Assembly: GCF_052113205.1 (NCBI RefSeq)
Contig: NZ_JBFRCU010000016.1
Location: forward strand, 31,695 to 95,694
Direction of reading: 5' to 3'
Origin: Inquilinus sp052113205
GTDB taxonomy: Bacteria; Pseudomonadota; Alphaproteobacteria; DSM-16000; Inquilinaceae
DNA length: 64,000 nt
Numbering within the stretch: the stretch's first letter is position 1; each line of letters opens with the position of its first letter. The notes under the pieces are model-generated. The model was not told the DNA's origin. It searched no databases and worked only from the letters and a program-made list of their open reading frames with translations. Below are positions 17,121 to 25,824 of this stretch, one piece after another. Both the position numbers and the translations under genes were made by a program.

Positions 17121-17210
17121 CCGTCATTGCGAGCGCAGCGAAGCAATCCATGCATCAGTTCGTGCGGAACGATGGATTGCTTCGTCGGCTTCGCCTCCTC
17201 GCAATGACGG
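17121..17210. repeat. Palindromic repeat family C, copy 2
   Basis: CCGTCATTGCGAGCGCAGCG to CCTCCTCGCAATGACGG, with the inner inverted pair GAAGCAATCCA/TGGATTGCTTC. It begins 14 bases after the aldolase stop and could act as a 3' end structure. Confidence 0.9.
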
Positions 17211-17308
17211 TGAGGAATGGCGGAGGCATCCCAGCGGACCAGAACAATTCGTGACCATTCCCGTGCGTCGGGGCTGGTGCCGGCGCGGCGCGCCCCTATA
17301 GTGCGCGC

Positions 17309-20095
17309 ATGATCGCGCCGCCCGCCCTCGCCTTCTCATTGCCGGATGCCGAGCCGCTGGTGCTGGCGCCGGAGGGCGGCGTGCTGCTGACCGCCGATGG
17401 CGAGCTGATGATGCTGGACCCGGCGGCGCTGCGCCGGCGGGTCGACGGGCCGCCGCTGCTGCTGTGCCACGCCAAGGCCGTCGGCCGGCGCTGTGGGCTG
17501 GAGGTGATGGGCGCCTTCGACCTGCTGGAGCTGTTCGCCTTCGCCCGGCCCGGCCGGTTCTGCGCGCCGACGCCGCGCGGCCTCGCGGCAGCGCTGGGCC
17601 TGCCGGTGCCGGCCAGCCTGGAGGATGCGGCGATCACCCTGCCCCGGCTGGCCGAGACGCTGCTGCGCGGCCTGTCGATCCCGGCCGCCGACGAGCGCAG
17701 CGACCCGGCGGCGCTGGCGGCGCGGATGGGCGAGGCCGGCTGGCCCTGGGCGCCCTTCGTGGCGCGGGCGCTGGGGCTGCGCGCGCCGGTCGAGGACCAC
17801 CGCAAGCGCGGCGCCTACCAAATCTGGGCCCATCTGCCGGAATGGGAGGCCGAGCCGCCGAACCCGCCGCCGTCGCAGCATGGGGTCGAGCCGCGCGAGG
17901 CCCGCGCCCGCCTGGCCCTGATGCTGGGCGAGGGCGCCGAGCCGCGGCCGCAGCAGGGCGACTATGCCAGCGCCGTGGCCGCCGCCTTCGCCCCCCGCCC
18001 GGCGCCGGACGAGCCGACCGTGGTGCTGGCCCAGGCCGGCACCGGCACCGGCAAGACCCTGGGCTACCTGGCCCCGGCCACGGTCTGGGCGCAGAAGAAC
18101 GGCGCGCCGGTGTGGGTGTCGACCTACACCCGCAACCTGCAGCACCAGATCGACGGCGAGATGGACCGGCTGTTCCCGGACCCGGTGCTGAAGGCCCGCC
18201 AGGTGGTGCTGCGCAAGGGGCGCGAGAACTATCTGTGCCTGCTGAACTACGAGGATGCGGTGCGCGGCCTGGCGCTGAACCCGCGCGACGCGGTGCCGCT
18301 GGGGCTGATGGCGCGCTGGGCCGCGGCGACCCGCGACGGCGACCTGACCGGCGGCGACTTCCCCGGCTGGCTGGGCGACATCATCGGCCGGCCGAACAGC
18401 ACGGCCCTGGCCGACCGGCGCGGCGAATGCATCCATTCCGGCTGCCCGCATTACAGCCGCTGCTTCATCGAGCGCGGCATCCGCCGGGCGCGCAAGGCGC
18501 AGATCGTCATCGCCAACCACGCGCTGGTGATGATCCAGGCGGCGCTGGGCGGGGTGGACGACCGCGACGCGCCCAGCCGTTTCGTCTTCGACGAGGGGCA
18601 CCACCTGTTCGAGGCGGCGGATTCCGCCTTCGCCGGGCACCTGACCGGGCTGGAGGCCACCGACCTGCGGCGCTGGCTGCTGGGCCATGAGGAGGGCGGG
18701 CGCCGGGCCAGCCGCGGCCGCGGGCTGAAGCGCCGGGTCGAGGACCTGCTGCCGGGCGAGGAGGCGCTGGCGACGGTCGACGACATCGAGCGCGCCGCCC
18801 GCGCTTTGCCCGGCCCGGGCTGGGGCCGGCGCATCCATGGCGACGACCCGCGCGGCCCGGCCGAGCGCTTCCTGGCGCTGACCCGGACCCAGGTCTATGC
18901 CCGGGCCCAGGGCGCCGACGGGCCCTACACGCTGGAATGCGACACCAGCGATCCGGTCGAGGGGCTGGTCGACGCCGCCTTGGCCCTGGACGCCGCCTTG
19001 GCCGAGCTGCAGGCGCCGCTGCAGGCCCTGGCCAAGGCGTTCCGCGACCGGCTGGACGAGGAGGCCGGGTCGCTGGACCCGAACCAGCGCCAGCGCCTGG
19101 ACGCCGCCGCCCGGTCGCTGGACCGGCGGGCGAAGATGGAGATCGGCGGCTGGCGCGGCATGCTGAAATCCCTGAGCGAGCCGACGCCGCCCTGGCTGGT
19201 CGACTGGTTCGGGATCGAGCGGGTGGAGGGGCGCGAGCTCGATTTCGGCTTCTACCGCCACCATGTCGACCCGACCCGGCCCTTCGTCGACGCGCTGGTG
19301 CGGCAGGCGCATGGCGTCGTCGTCACCTCCGCCACCCTGACCGACGGCGCCGGCGACGATCCCGACGACTGGCGGGCGGCCGAGGACCGCACCGGCGCCG
19401 GCCACCTGCCGCGCCCGGCGATCCGCGCCCAGGTGGCCTCGCCCTTCGACTATCCGGCGCTGACCCGGGTGCTGATCGTGCGCGACGTGCGCAAGGACGA
19501 CCTGGAGCAGGTCGGCGCCGCCTATCGCGAGCTGTTCCTGGCGGCGGGCGGCGGCGCGCTGGGGCTGTTCACCGCCGTGACCCGGCTGCGCGCGGTGCAC
19601 CACGCCATCGCCCCGGCGCTGCAGGCGGCAGGGCTGCCGCTCTATGCCCAGCATCTCGACGGCATGGATGTCGGCACGCTGGTCGACATCTTCCGCGGCG
19701 AGACCGACGCCTGCCTGCTGGGCACCGATGCGGTGCGCGACGGCGTCGACGTGCCGGGCCGGGCGCTGCGGCTGATGGTGTTCGACCGGGTGCCCTGGCC
19801 GCGCCCCGACATCCTGTCGCGCGCCCGCGGCCTGCATTTCGGCAAGCAGCGCTGGAGCGACATGCAGACCCGCTTCCGGCTGAAGCAGGCCTTCGGCCGG
19901 CTGGTGCGGCGGGCCGACGACCGCGGCGTCTTCGTGCTGCTGGACCCGATGATGCCGACCCGCCTGTGCACCGCCTTCCCGCCCGGCGTCGAGGTCCAGC
20001 GCATCGGCCTGGCCGAGGCGGTGGCGATCACGAAGGAGTTCCTGGCCCTTGAGCCGGCGGCCGCCGTCACTCACCTGGACGGGAGGGTCGAATGA
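17309..20095 (+). CDS. DinG/XPD-type ATP-dependent DNA helicase
   Basis: A 928-residue superfamily 2 helicase. Walker A is GTGTGKT near residue 244; the DEAH box is DEGHH near 428; motif III is TSATLTDGAG; and motif VI is QAFGRLVRRADDRG. Four cysteines in ENYLCLLNY and GECIHSGCPHYSRCF are placed like the 4Fe-4S ligands of DinG/XPD. Such helicases unwind 5'-3' and act on R-loops and damaged forks. The first ~230 residues are an N-terminal extension with little recognisable homology. The stop overlaps a small antitoxin gene. Confidence 0.92.
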   Translation: MIAPPALAFSLPDAEPLVLAPEGGVLLTADGELMMLDPAALRRRVDGPPLLLCHAKAVGRRCGLEVMGAFDLLELFAFARPGRFCAPTPRGLAAALGLPVPASLEDAAITLPRLAETLLRGLSIPAADERSDPAALAARMGEAGWPWAPFVARALGLRAPVEDHRKRGAYQIWAHLPEWEAEPPNPPPSQHGVEPREARARLALMLGEGAEPRPQQGDYASAVAAAFAPRPAPDEPTVVLAQAGTGTGKTLGYLAPATVWAQKNGAPVWVSTYTRNLQHQIDGEMDRLFPDPVLKARQVVLRKGRENYLCLLNYEDAVRGLALNPRDAVPLGLMARWAAATRDGDLTGGDFPGWLGDIIGRPNSTALADRRGECIHSGCPHYSRCFIERGIRRARKAQIVIANHALVMIQAALGGVDDRDAPSRFVFDEGHHLFEAADSAFAGHLTGLEATDLRRWLLGHEEGGRRASRGRGLKRRVEDLLPGEEALATVDDIERAARALPGPGWGRRIHGDDPRGPAERFLALTRTQVYARAQGADGPYTLECDTSDPVEGLVDAALALDAALAELQAPLQALAKAFRDRLDEEAGSLDPNQRQRLDAAARSLDRRAKMEIGGWRGMLKSLSEPTPPWLVDWFGIERVEGRELDFGFYRHHVDPTRPFVDALVRQAHGVVVTSATLTDGAGDDPDDWRAAEDRTGAGHLPRPAIRAQVASPFDYPALTRVLIVRDVRKDDLEQVGAAYRELFLAAGGGALGLFTAVTRLRAVHHAIAPALQAAGLPLYAQHLDGMDVGTLVDIFRGETDACLLGTDAVRDGVDVPGRALRLMVFDRVPWPRPDILSRARGLHFGKQRWSDMQTRFRLKQAFGRLVRRADDRGVFVLLDPMMPTRLCTAFPPGVEVQRIGLAEAVAITKEFLALEPAAAVTHLDGRVE

Positions 20096-20331
20096 GCTGG
20101 CGGCTGCGCGATGCGAGAGACCGGTTCAGCGAGCTGGTCGAGAAGGCGCTGACCGAAGGTCCGCAACATGTGACTCGTCGCGGCCGGCCGACGGTGGTGG
20201 TGATTTCCGAGGCCGAGTATCAGACGCTGGTCAAGCCGCGCCAAAGCCTAGCCGAATATCTTCTGTCCGCACCGAAGGTCGACATCGAGTTCGAGCGGGT
20301 GAACGTTCCGCTCCGCGACGTCGACCTTTGA
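20092..20331 (+). CDS. Phd/YefM-family antitoxin, orphan
   Basis: A 79-residue protein with the Phd/YefM pattern: WRLRDARDRFSELVEKALTE, then PQHVTRRGRPTVVVISEAEY. Such antitoxins bind their own operator and neutralise a RelE-, Doc- or VapC-type toxin. Its ATG overlaps the helicase stop (ATGA). No toxin gene follows; the next 150 bases are a repeat and then a convergent gene. Either the toxin was lost or the protein works as a solo regulator. Confidence 0.85.
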   Translation: MSWRLRDARDRFSELVEKALTEGPQHVTRRGRPTVVVISEAEYQTLVKPRQSLAEYLLSAPKVDIEFERVNVPLRDVDL

Positions 20332-20371
20332 CACGGATCGAGCGAATTTCCGACTCTCGGCGCTTTGGAAT

Positions 20372-20459
20372 CCGTCATTGCGAGACGCGCGGCGCCGTGA
20401 TCCATCCAGGGATGCGCACCGCTTGGATGGCCACGCCCCTTCGGGGCTCGCCATGACGG
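20372..20459. repeat. Variant palindromic repeat, related to family C
   Basis: Starts CCGTCATTGCGAG like family C but ends GGGGCTCGCCATGACGG, with GATCCATCCA and TTGGATGG as inner halves. It lies between the convergent antitoxin and hydrolase genes and shares only the outer ~12 bases with the main family. Confidence 0.7.
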
Positions 20460-20480
20460 TTCGGTTGGATTGAGCCTTGC

Positions 20481-21263
20481 TCAACCCGACCTGCGATTCC
20501 ACACCTCCGATATCACCTCCTCCACCGCCTGGCCCAGCAGCGCCAGGTCCTGCGGACGGGACAGGCGGTGGTCGCCGTCCTTGACCAGGGTCAGGCGGAC
20601 ATCCGGGCCGGTCAGGGCCTCGGCCAGCTTCAGGCTCTGGCGCCAGGGGACGTCGGGGTCGGCCATGCCGTGCAGCAGGCGCACCGGGCCGGCGAAGGGC
20701 ACCGGGCCGCGCAGCAGCAGGTGCGAGCGCGCCTCCTGAATCAGCCGCCAGGTGATGCGATAAGGGCCGTCGCCATAGGCCGAGGGGCGGTCGACGAAGC
20801 CGTTGCGCCGCATCCGCGCCAGGCCCATCTCGCCCAGGGCCGGCAGCATCAGATCCTCGGTGAAGTCCGGCGCGGCGGCGATGCCGACCAGCCCCGCCAC
20901 CCGGCCCGGCCGGGCCAGCGCGGCGCAGGCGGCGACCCAGGCGCCCATGGAGGAGCCGACCAGGATCTGCGGGCCCTCGGTCAGCCGGTCCAGCACCAGC
21001 AGCGCATCGGCGATCCAGTCGCCCAGCGTCAGATCGGTGAAGGCGCCGCCGGAGGCGCCGTGGCCGCGATAGTCGAAGCGCAGGAATTCGAGGCCGCGGT
21101 CGGCGGCGACGCCGTCGAGGAAGGTCGCCTTCTCTCCCGCCATGGAGGAGCGGAAGCCGCCGCAGAACACCAGGCCCGGCCGGCCATCGCCTTTGCCCGT
21201 GCGGCGGCGCCAGGCGACCGGCGTGCCGTCGACGGCCGGGAGTGTTCCGGTCTCCTCGGTCAT
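20481..21263 (-). CDS. Alpha/beta hydrolase, coupled to glgA
   Basis: A 260-residue serine hydrolase. The nucleophile elbow is LVGSSMGAWVA, the acid is probably in HGMADPDVPW and the histidine is in KDGDHRLS. Its size and the core RFDYRGHGASGG fit the ABHD10/mycophenolic-acid-glucuronide or palmitoyl thioesterase-like group. Substrate is unknown. The ATG at 21263 overlaps the glgA stop (ATGA), so it is translated with the glycogen genes, though no glycogen role is known for this family. Confidence 0.85.
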   Translation of the reverse strand: MTEETGTLPAVDGTPVAWRRRTGKGDGRPGLVFCGGFRSSMAGEKATFLDGVAADRGLEFLRFDYRGHGASGGAFTDLTLGDWIADALLVLDRLTEGPQILVGSSMGAWVAACAALARPGRVAGLVGIAAAPDFTEDLMLPALGEMGLARMRRNGFVDRPSAYGDGPYRITWRLIQEARSHLLLRGPVPFAGPVRLLHGMADPDVPWRQSLKLAEALTGPDVRLTLVKDGDHRLSRPQDLALLGQAVEEVISEVWNRRSG

Positions 21264-22732
21264 GGCGTCGCCAGCAGGTCGCGGTAGAGGGCGACATAGT
21301 CGACCGCCGCACGGTCCCAGCTGAAATCCTGGGCCATGGCGCGGCGCTGCAGCTGCGCCCACAGCGCCCGGTCGCGCCACAGGCCGCAGACCCAGCTGAT
21401 CGTGCCGGCCAACGCCGGGCCGGTCGGGTCGTCGAAGCTGAAGCCGGTGGCGCGGTCCTCGACGATGGCGTCGTGGGTGGCATTGACCACGGTGTCGGCC
21501 AGGCCGCCGGTGCGGCGCACCAGCGGCAGGGTGCCGTAGCGCAGCGCGTACATCTGGGTCAGGCCGCAGGGTTCGGTGCGCGACGGCACCAGCAGCACGT
21601 CGGCGCCGGCCTGCAGCAGATGCGACAGCGCCTCGTCATAGCCGATGCGGACGGAGACCCGGCCGGGATACGTCGCCGCCGCAGCCTGGAACCCGGCCTC
21701 GAGCCCGGCGTCGCCGGAGCCGAGCAGCACCAGCCGGCCGCCGCCCGCGAGCAGCGCCGGGATCGCCTCGAGCAGCAGGTCGCAGCCCTTCTGCCCGGTC
21801 AGCCGGCTGACCATGGCGAAGAGCGGCGAGCCGTCATCCTCCGGCAGGCCGAATTCCTTGAGCAGCGCCGCCTTCGACAGTGCCTTGCCGGACAGGTCGT
21901 CCGGCCCGTAGGGCGCCGGCAGATGCGGGTCGCGGCGCGGATCCCACACGCCGTAATCGGTGCCGTTGACGATGCCGACCAGGTCGGCGGCACGGGCGGC
22001 CAACAGGCCGGACAGGGCGTAGCCGTAGTCCGGCGTCTGGATCTCCCGCGCATAGGTGCGGCTGACCGTGGTGATGCGGTCGGCGTAGTGCAGCCCGGCC
22101 TTGAGGAAGCCGACGCCGCCGAAATACTCCAGCCCGTCGATCGCCAGGCTTTCGGGCGGCAGGCCGAGCTCCGCCGCCGTCGCGGCCGGGAACCAGCCGG
22201 GGAAGCCGATATTGTGGATCGTCGTGACCGTGCGCGGCCTCTTTACGTTCAGGGGGGGGGCACCGGCCGCCTGGAACGCCAGATAGGCCGGGGCCAGGCC
22301 GGCCTGCCAGTCATGGCCGTGCACGATGTCCGGCCGCCAGCGCGGATCGGCGCCGAGGCCGAGGCGGGCGGCGGCCCAGCCGAGGGCGGCGAAGCGGCGG
22401 TGGTTGTCCGGCCAGTCCTGCCGGTCGGGGCCTTGATAGGGGTTGCCGGGCCGGGCGAACAGGCCGGGGCAGTCGAGCACATAGGCCGGGACGGCGATGC
22501 CGTCGAGCTCGGCCAGCATCAGTTGCGCCGGGCCGCCGCCGAACAGCGCCGGGTCCTCCAGCACCACCTCCGGCCGGCGCATCGCCTGCAGCACGGCGGG
22601 ATAGGCCGGGACCAGGACCCTCGCCGCGACCCCGGCCGCCGCCAGCGCCGGCGGCAGCGCCCCGGCGACATCGGCCAGGCCGCCGGTCTTGACCAGCGGA
22701 TAGATCTCCGACACCGCGTGCAGGACGTTCAT
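21260..22732 (-). CDS. glgA: Glycogen synthase
   Basis: A 490-residue GT5 enzyme that elongates alpha-1,4-glucan from ADP-glucose. EIYPLVKTGGLADVAGALP at the N-terminus is the ADP-glucose-binding KxGGL signature, DIVHGHDWQAGLAPAY follows, and SRTEPCGLTQMYALRYGTLP is the C-terminal donor-site motif. Residues near 158-163 (PPLNVKR) include codons from a run of nine C on the coding strand; it does not break the frame here but is where a length error would. It is downstream of glgC with a family A repeat between. Confidence 0.95.
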   Translation of the reverse strand: MNVLHAVSEIYPLVKTGGLADVAGALPPALAAAGVAARVLVPAYPAVLQAMRRPEVVLEDPALFGGGPAQLMLAELDGIAVPAYVLDCPGLFARPGNPYQGPDRQDWPDNHRRFAALGWAAARLGLGADPRWRPDIVHGHDWQAGLAPAYLAFQAAGAPPLNVKRPRTVTTIHNIGFPGWFPAATAAELGLPPESLAIDGLEYFGGVGFLKAGLHYADRITTVSRTYAREIQTPDYGYALSGLLAARAADLVGIVNGTDYGVWDPRRDPHLPAPYGPDDLSGKALSKAALLKEFGLPEDDGSPLFAMVSRLTGQKGCDLLLEAIPALLAGGGRLVLLGSGDAGLEAGFQAAAATYPGRVSVRIGYDEALSHLLQAGADVLLVPSRTEPCGLTQMYALRYGTLPLVRRTGGLADTVVNATHDAIVEDRATGFSFDDPTGPALAGTISWVCGLWRDRALWAQLQRRAMAQDFSWDRAAVDYVALYRDLLATP

Positions 22733-22763
22733 GCGGCCAACCCTCCACTTGGAAGAAATGGGT

Positions 22764-22844
22764 CGTCATCCCCGCGAAAGCGGGGATCTCTTACCGTGCG
22801 GACAGACAGGCGGTCGAGAGATTCCCGCTTTCGCGGGAATGACG
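22764..22844. repeat. Palindromic repeat family A, copy 2
   Basis: CGTCATCCCCGCGAAAGCGG to CGCTTTCGCGGGAATGACG, the same orientation and 81-base length as the copy in the ABC operon. It fills most of the gap between glgC and glgA. Confidence 0.9.
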
Positions 22845-22868
22845 GTGAAAGGAGTGGTCGGCGAGACC

Positions 22869-24131
22869 TCAATCCAGCGCGTCGATCATCGGCTGGGTGA
22901 TCAGGACGATGCCGCTCTCGGTGCGGTGGAAGCGCTTGGCGTCGAGCTCGGGGTCCTCGCCGACCACCAGCCCTTCGGGGATCTTCACGCCATGGTCGAT
23001 CACCACCCGGGTCAGCCGGGCGTGGCGGCCGATGTCGCATTCCGGCAGCACCACCGCCTCGTGCAGCCGGGCGAAGGAGTTGACCCGCACCTTGGAGAAC
23101 AGCACCGACTGGCGGACGGTGGAGCCGGAGACGATGCAGCCGCCGGACACCGTGCTGTTCACCGCCTTGCCGACCCGGGCCCCATCCTCGAACACGAACT
23201 TCGCCGGCGGCAGCTGCTCCTGATAGGTGTGGATCGGCCAGTCGCGGTCATAGAGGTCGAGCGCCGGGGTCACCGTCGTCAGGTCCATATTGGCTTCCCA
23301 ATAGGCGTCGATGGTGCCGACGTCGCGCCAATAGGGCTCGACGTAGCTCGGGTTCGGGATCGCGCTTTCGGAGAAGCGGTGGGCGCGGACATGGCCGCTC
23401 TCGACCAGGAACGGCACGATGTTCTTGCCGAAATCATGCTCCGAGGTCGGGTCGGCGGCGTCGCGGCGCAGCTGCTCGGCCAGGAAGCGCATGCTGAACA
23501 CGTAGATGCCCATGCTGGCCAGGGCGATGTCGGGGCGGCCGGGCATCGGCGGCGGGTCGGCCGGCTTCTCCAGGAAGCTGGTGACGCGCCACTGGTCGTT
23601 GACATGCATCACGCCGAAGGCCGTGGCCTCCATGCGCGGCACCTCGACGCAGCCGACGGTGATGTCGGCGCCGCTGCGGACGTGATCCTCGATCATCGCC
23701 GCGTAATCCATCTTGTAGACGTGATCGCCGGCCAGGATCAGGACATGGTCCGGGCCCTCGGCCTCGAAGATGTCGAGGTTCTGCCAGACCGCATCGGCGG
23801 TGCCGCGGTACCACATCGCCTCGTCCACCCGCTGCTGCGCCGGCAGCAGGTCGACGAACTCGTGCATCTCGGCGCGCAGATAGCCCCAGCCGCGCTGCAG
23901 GTGGCGCAGCAGGCTGTGCGACTTGTACTGGGTCAGCACATAGATGCGGCGGATGCCGGAGTTGATGCAGTTCGACAGGGCGAAGTCGATGATCCGGAAC
24001 TTGCCGCCGAAATAGACCGCGGGCTTGGCCCTGCGGTCGGTCAGCTGCTTCAGCCGGCTGCCCCTGCCGCCGGCGAGGACCAGGGCGATGGTGCGCTTCG
24101 GAAGCTGGCGGATCGGGCCGTCGTCACGCAT
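22869..24131 (-). CDS. glgC: Glucose-1-phosphate adenylyltransferase
   Basis: A 420-residue enzyme making ADP-glucose, the first committed step of glycogen synthesis. The nucleotidyltransferase motif is VLAGGRGSRLKQLTDRRAKP, the catalytic-metal loop is LAGDHVYKMDY and FLEKPADPP binds glucose 1-phosphate. The C-terminal third is a left-handed beta helix with allosteric sites. The ATG at 24131 has GGAGG nine bases upstream. It leads the glgC-glgA-hydrolase order; a branching enzyme is not in the window. Confidence 0.96.
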   Translation of the reverse strand: MRDDGPIRQLPKRTIALVLAGGRGSRLKQLTDRRAKPAVYFGGKFRIIDFALSNCINSGIRRIYVLTQYKSHSLLRHLQRGWGYLRAEMHEFVDLLPAQQRVDEAMWYRGTADAVWQNLDIFEAEGPDHVLILAGDHVYKMDYAAMIEDHVRSGADITVGCVEVPRMEATAFGVMHVNDQWRVTSFLEKPADPPPMPGRPDIALASMGIYVFSMRFLAEQLRRDAADPTSEHDFGKNIVPFLVESGHVRAHRFSESAIPNPSYVEPYWRDVGTIDAYWEANMDLTTVTPALDLYDRDWPIHTYQEQLPPAKFVFEDGARVGKAVNSTVSGGCIVSGSTVRQSVLFSKVRVNSFARLHEAVVLPECDIGRHARLTRVVIDHGVKIPEGLVVGEDPELDAKRFHRTESGIVLITQPMIDALD

Positions 24132-24224
24132 CCAGGGGGTCCTCCCGGCTTGGGTGTTTGCCGCAGAGTAACATCAGCTTTCGCGATCCGGCACCGCCCG
24201 TTTGCGGCAAATTTTGTTTGTTTT

Positions 24225-25178
24225 TCAGCCGGCCGGGAATTGCGGCGCGTAGACCGCCAGCAGCAGCGACAGGGTCAGCACCGAGACCACGGTCGAGACC
24301 AGGATCACCGCCGAGGTGCGCTCGACATAGACGCCGTAGCGCTGGGCGACGACGAAGGTCAGCGCGCCGGTCGGCAGCGCCGCCAGGATCACGGCGCTGG
24401 CGGTCCAGAACGGGTCCATCGGGAAGATGGTCGCGGCCAGGCCCCAGGTGATCAGCGGCTGCCACACCAGCTTGAGCACCGAGATCCAGCCGACCTCACG
24501 GAGGCCGGTGCGCAGCGTCTGGCTGGCCATGAACAGGCCGATGGCGAAGAGGGCGCAGGGGCTGGCGGCGGCGCCGAGCAGCGACAGCAGCGTCGCCAGC
24601 GGCACCGGCACGGCGAGGCCGGACCAGGACCACAGCACGCCCAGCACCGGCGCCACCACCAGCGGGTTCTTCAAGAGCGCCACGGCCACGTCGCGCAGCG
24701 CCGCCAGGATGCCGCGGCCCCGGCTGCCGGTCAGCTCGAGCGCGACCACGGCGAGGCCGACGCAGGCGACGCTCATGATCACGGTGGCCAGCGACGCCGG
24801 CGGCAGGCCGCGAGCCGGGCCGAAGGCGGCGGCGAACAACGGGATGCCCATGTAGCCGGTGTTGGAGAAGCCGGCATTCATGCCCTGCATCGTCGCCTCG
24901 CCGGCATCGGCGCGGTGGATCAGGGCGCCGAGGATCGAGCCGAGCAGCCACACGGCCAGGACGCCGCCGAGGAAGGCACCGATGAAGTTGAGGTTGAGGA
25001 TTCCGGCCACCGGGGTGCGGGCCATGGCCAGGAACAACAGCGCCGGCAGCGCGATCCAGTAGACGAAGGCGTTCAGCGCCTCCGACTGGGCCCGGCCGAG
25101 CAGCCGGATGCGCCCGGCGAAGGTGCCGAGGAAGATCACGCCGAAGACCGGCAACGCCACGTCGATCACCGCCTGCAT
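24225..25178 (-). CDS. AEC-family transporter (auxin efflux carrier type)
   Basis: A 317-residue protein with about ten hydrophobic segments. The family pattern is seen in NAGFSNTGYMGIPLFAAAFG and in the second half at LPTGALTFVVAQRYG. Bacterial members export organic acids such as malonate or other small anions; substrate here is unknown. The ATG at 25178 is preferred because AGGGG precedes it; an ATG at 25190 is four codons upstream. Confidence 0.88.
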   Translation of the reverse strand: MQAVIDVALPVFGVIFLGTFAGRIRLLGRAQSEALNAFVYWIALPALLFLAMARTPVAGILNLNFIGAFLGGVLAVWLLGSILGALIHRADAGEATMQGMNAGFSNTGYMGIPLFAAAFGPARGLPPASLATVIMSVACVGLAVVALELTGSRGRGILAALRDVAVALLKNPLVVAPVLGVLWSWSGLAVPVPLATLLSLLGAAASPCALFAIGLFMASQTLRTGLREVGWISVLKLVWQPLITWGLAATIFPMDPFWTASAVILAALPTGALTFVVAQRYGVYVERTSAVILVSTVVSVLTLSLLLAVYAPQFPAG

Positions 25179-25368
25179 GGCGCCCCTCATGCCATGCCCG
25201 GCCGGGACGGGGAAGCGCGGCGAGGGGAGGCTGGGTTGCAAAAGAGCGCGCCGGCCGGCAAAGCCTGTCGAATGTTTGTCCGCGGCCCCCTCGCCTTGAC
25301 GCCCCGCGGCGTTCCGCGCATATCCGGAACGATCCTTCCCACGACTCGCAGGCCCAGCGGAGACTGCC

Positions 25369-25776
25369 ATGACGACCGACGCCCACGGCGCCCTGATCTA
25401 CACCATGGTGCTCGCCTCCGTGGCCGACACGAACATGACCGATGCGGAGCTGGAGACGCTGTCGGAGATGGTGCGGTTCCTGCCGGTGTTCCGCGACTTC
25501 GACATCGACCGCATTCCGGAGCTGACCCGCGACTGCATCGAGCTGCTGCAGGAGGATGACGGCATCGACAACGCTCTCGACATCATTGCCGAGGCACTGC
25601 CGGAGCATCTGCGCGAGACCGCCTATGCCATCGCCTGCGATTCGGTGGCGGCGGACGGCACGGCCAGCCAGCCGGAGCTGCGCCTGCTGGAGCTGATGCG
25701 CGACAAGTTCGAGGTCGACCGGCTGGTGGCGTCGGCGATCGAGCGCGGGTCGCGCGCCCGGCACAGGACCTTGTAG
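25369..25776 (+). CDS. TerB-like tellurite-resistance domain protein
   Basis: A 135-residue all-helical, acidic protein with the TerB pattern ALIYTMVLASVADTNMTDAE and later AYAIACDSVAADGTASQPE, in which paired acidic residues resemble a metal-binding site. TerB domains are common in stress-response and membrane-associated systems; a solo one does not by itself confer tellurite resistance. No other ter genes are nearby. Confidence 0.85.
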   Translation: MTTDAHGALIYTMVLASVADTNMTDAELETLSEMVRFLPVFRDFDIDRIPELTRDCIELLQEDDGIDNALDIIAEALPEHLRETAYAIACDSVAADGTASQPELRLLELMRDKFEVDRLVASAIERGSRARHRTL

Positions 25777-25824
25777 CCGCGAGCGGCCTTCCCGCCGCCG
25801 GCGTCACGACAAAAAGGGGGGCTC

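Noticed and set aside
14242..17151. A 969-residue frame joining the binding protein to upstream sequence
   Set aside because: The extension covers the aldolase gene on the opposite strand; the Tat signal at 15855 marks the true start.
20332..20480. A toxin gene after the Phd-like antitoxin
   Set aside because: All frames were considered; the stretch is a palindromic repeat with no RelE, Doc or VapC motif.
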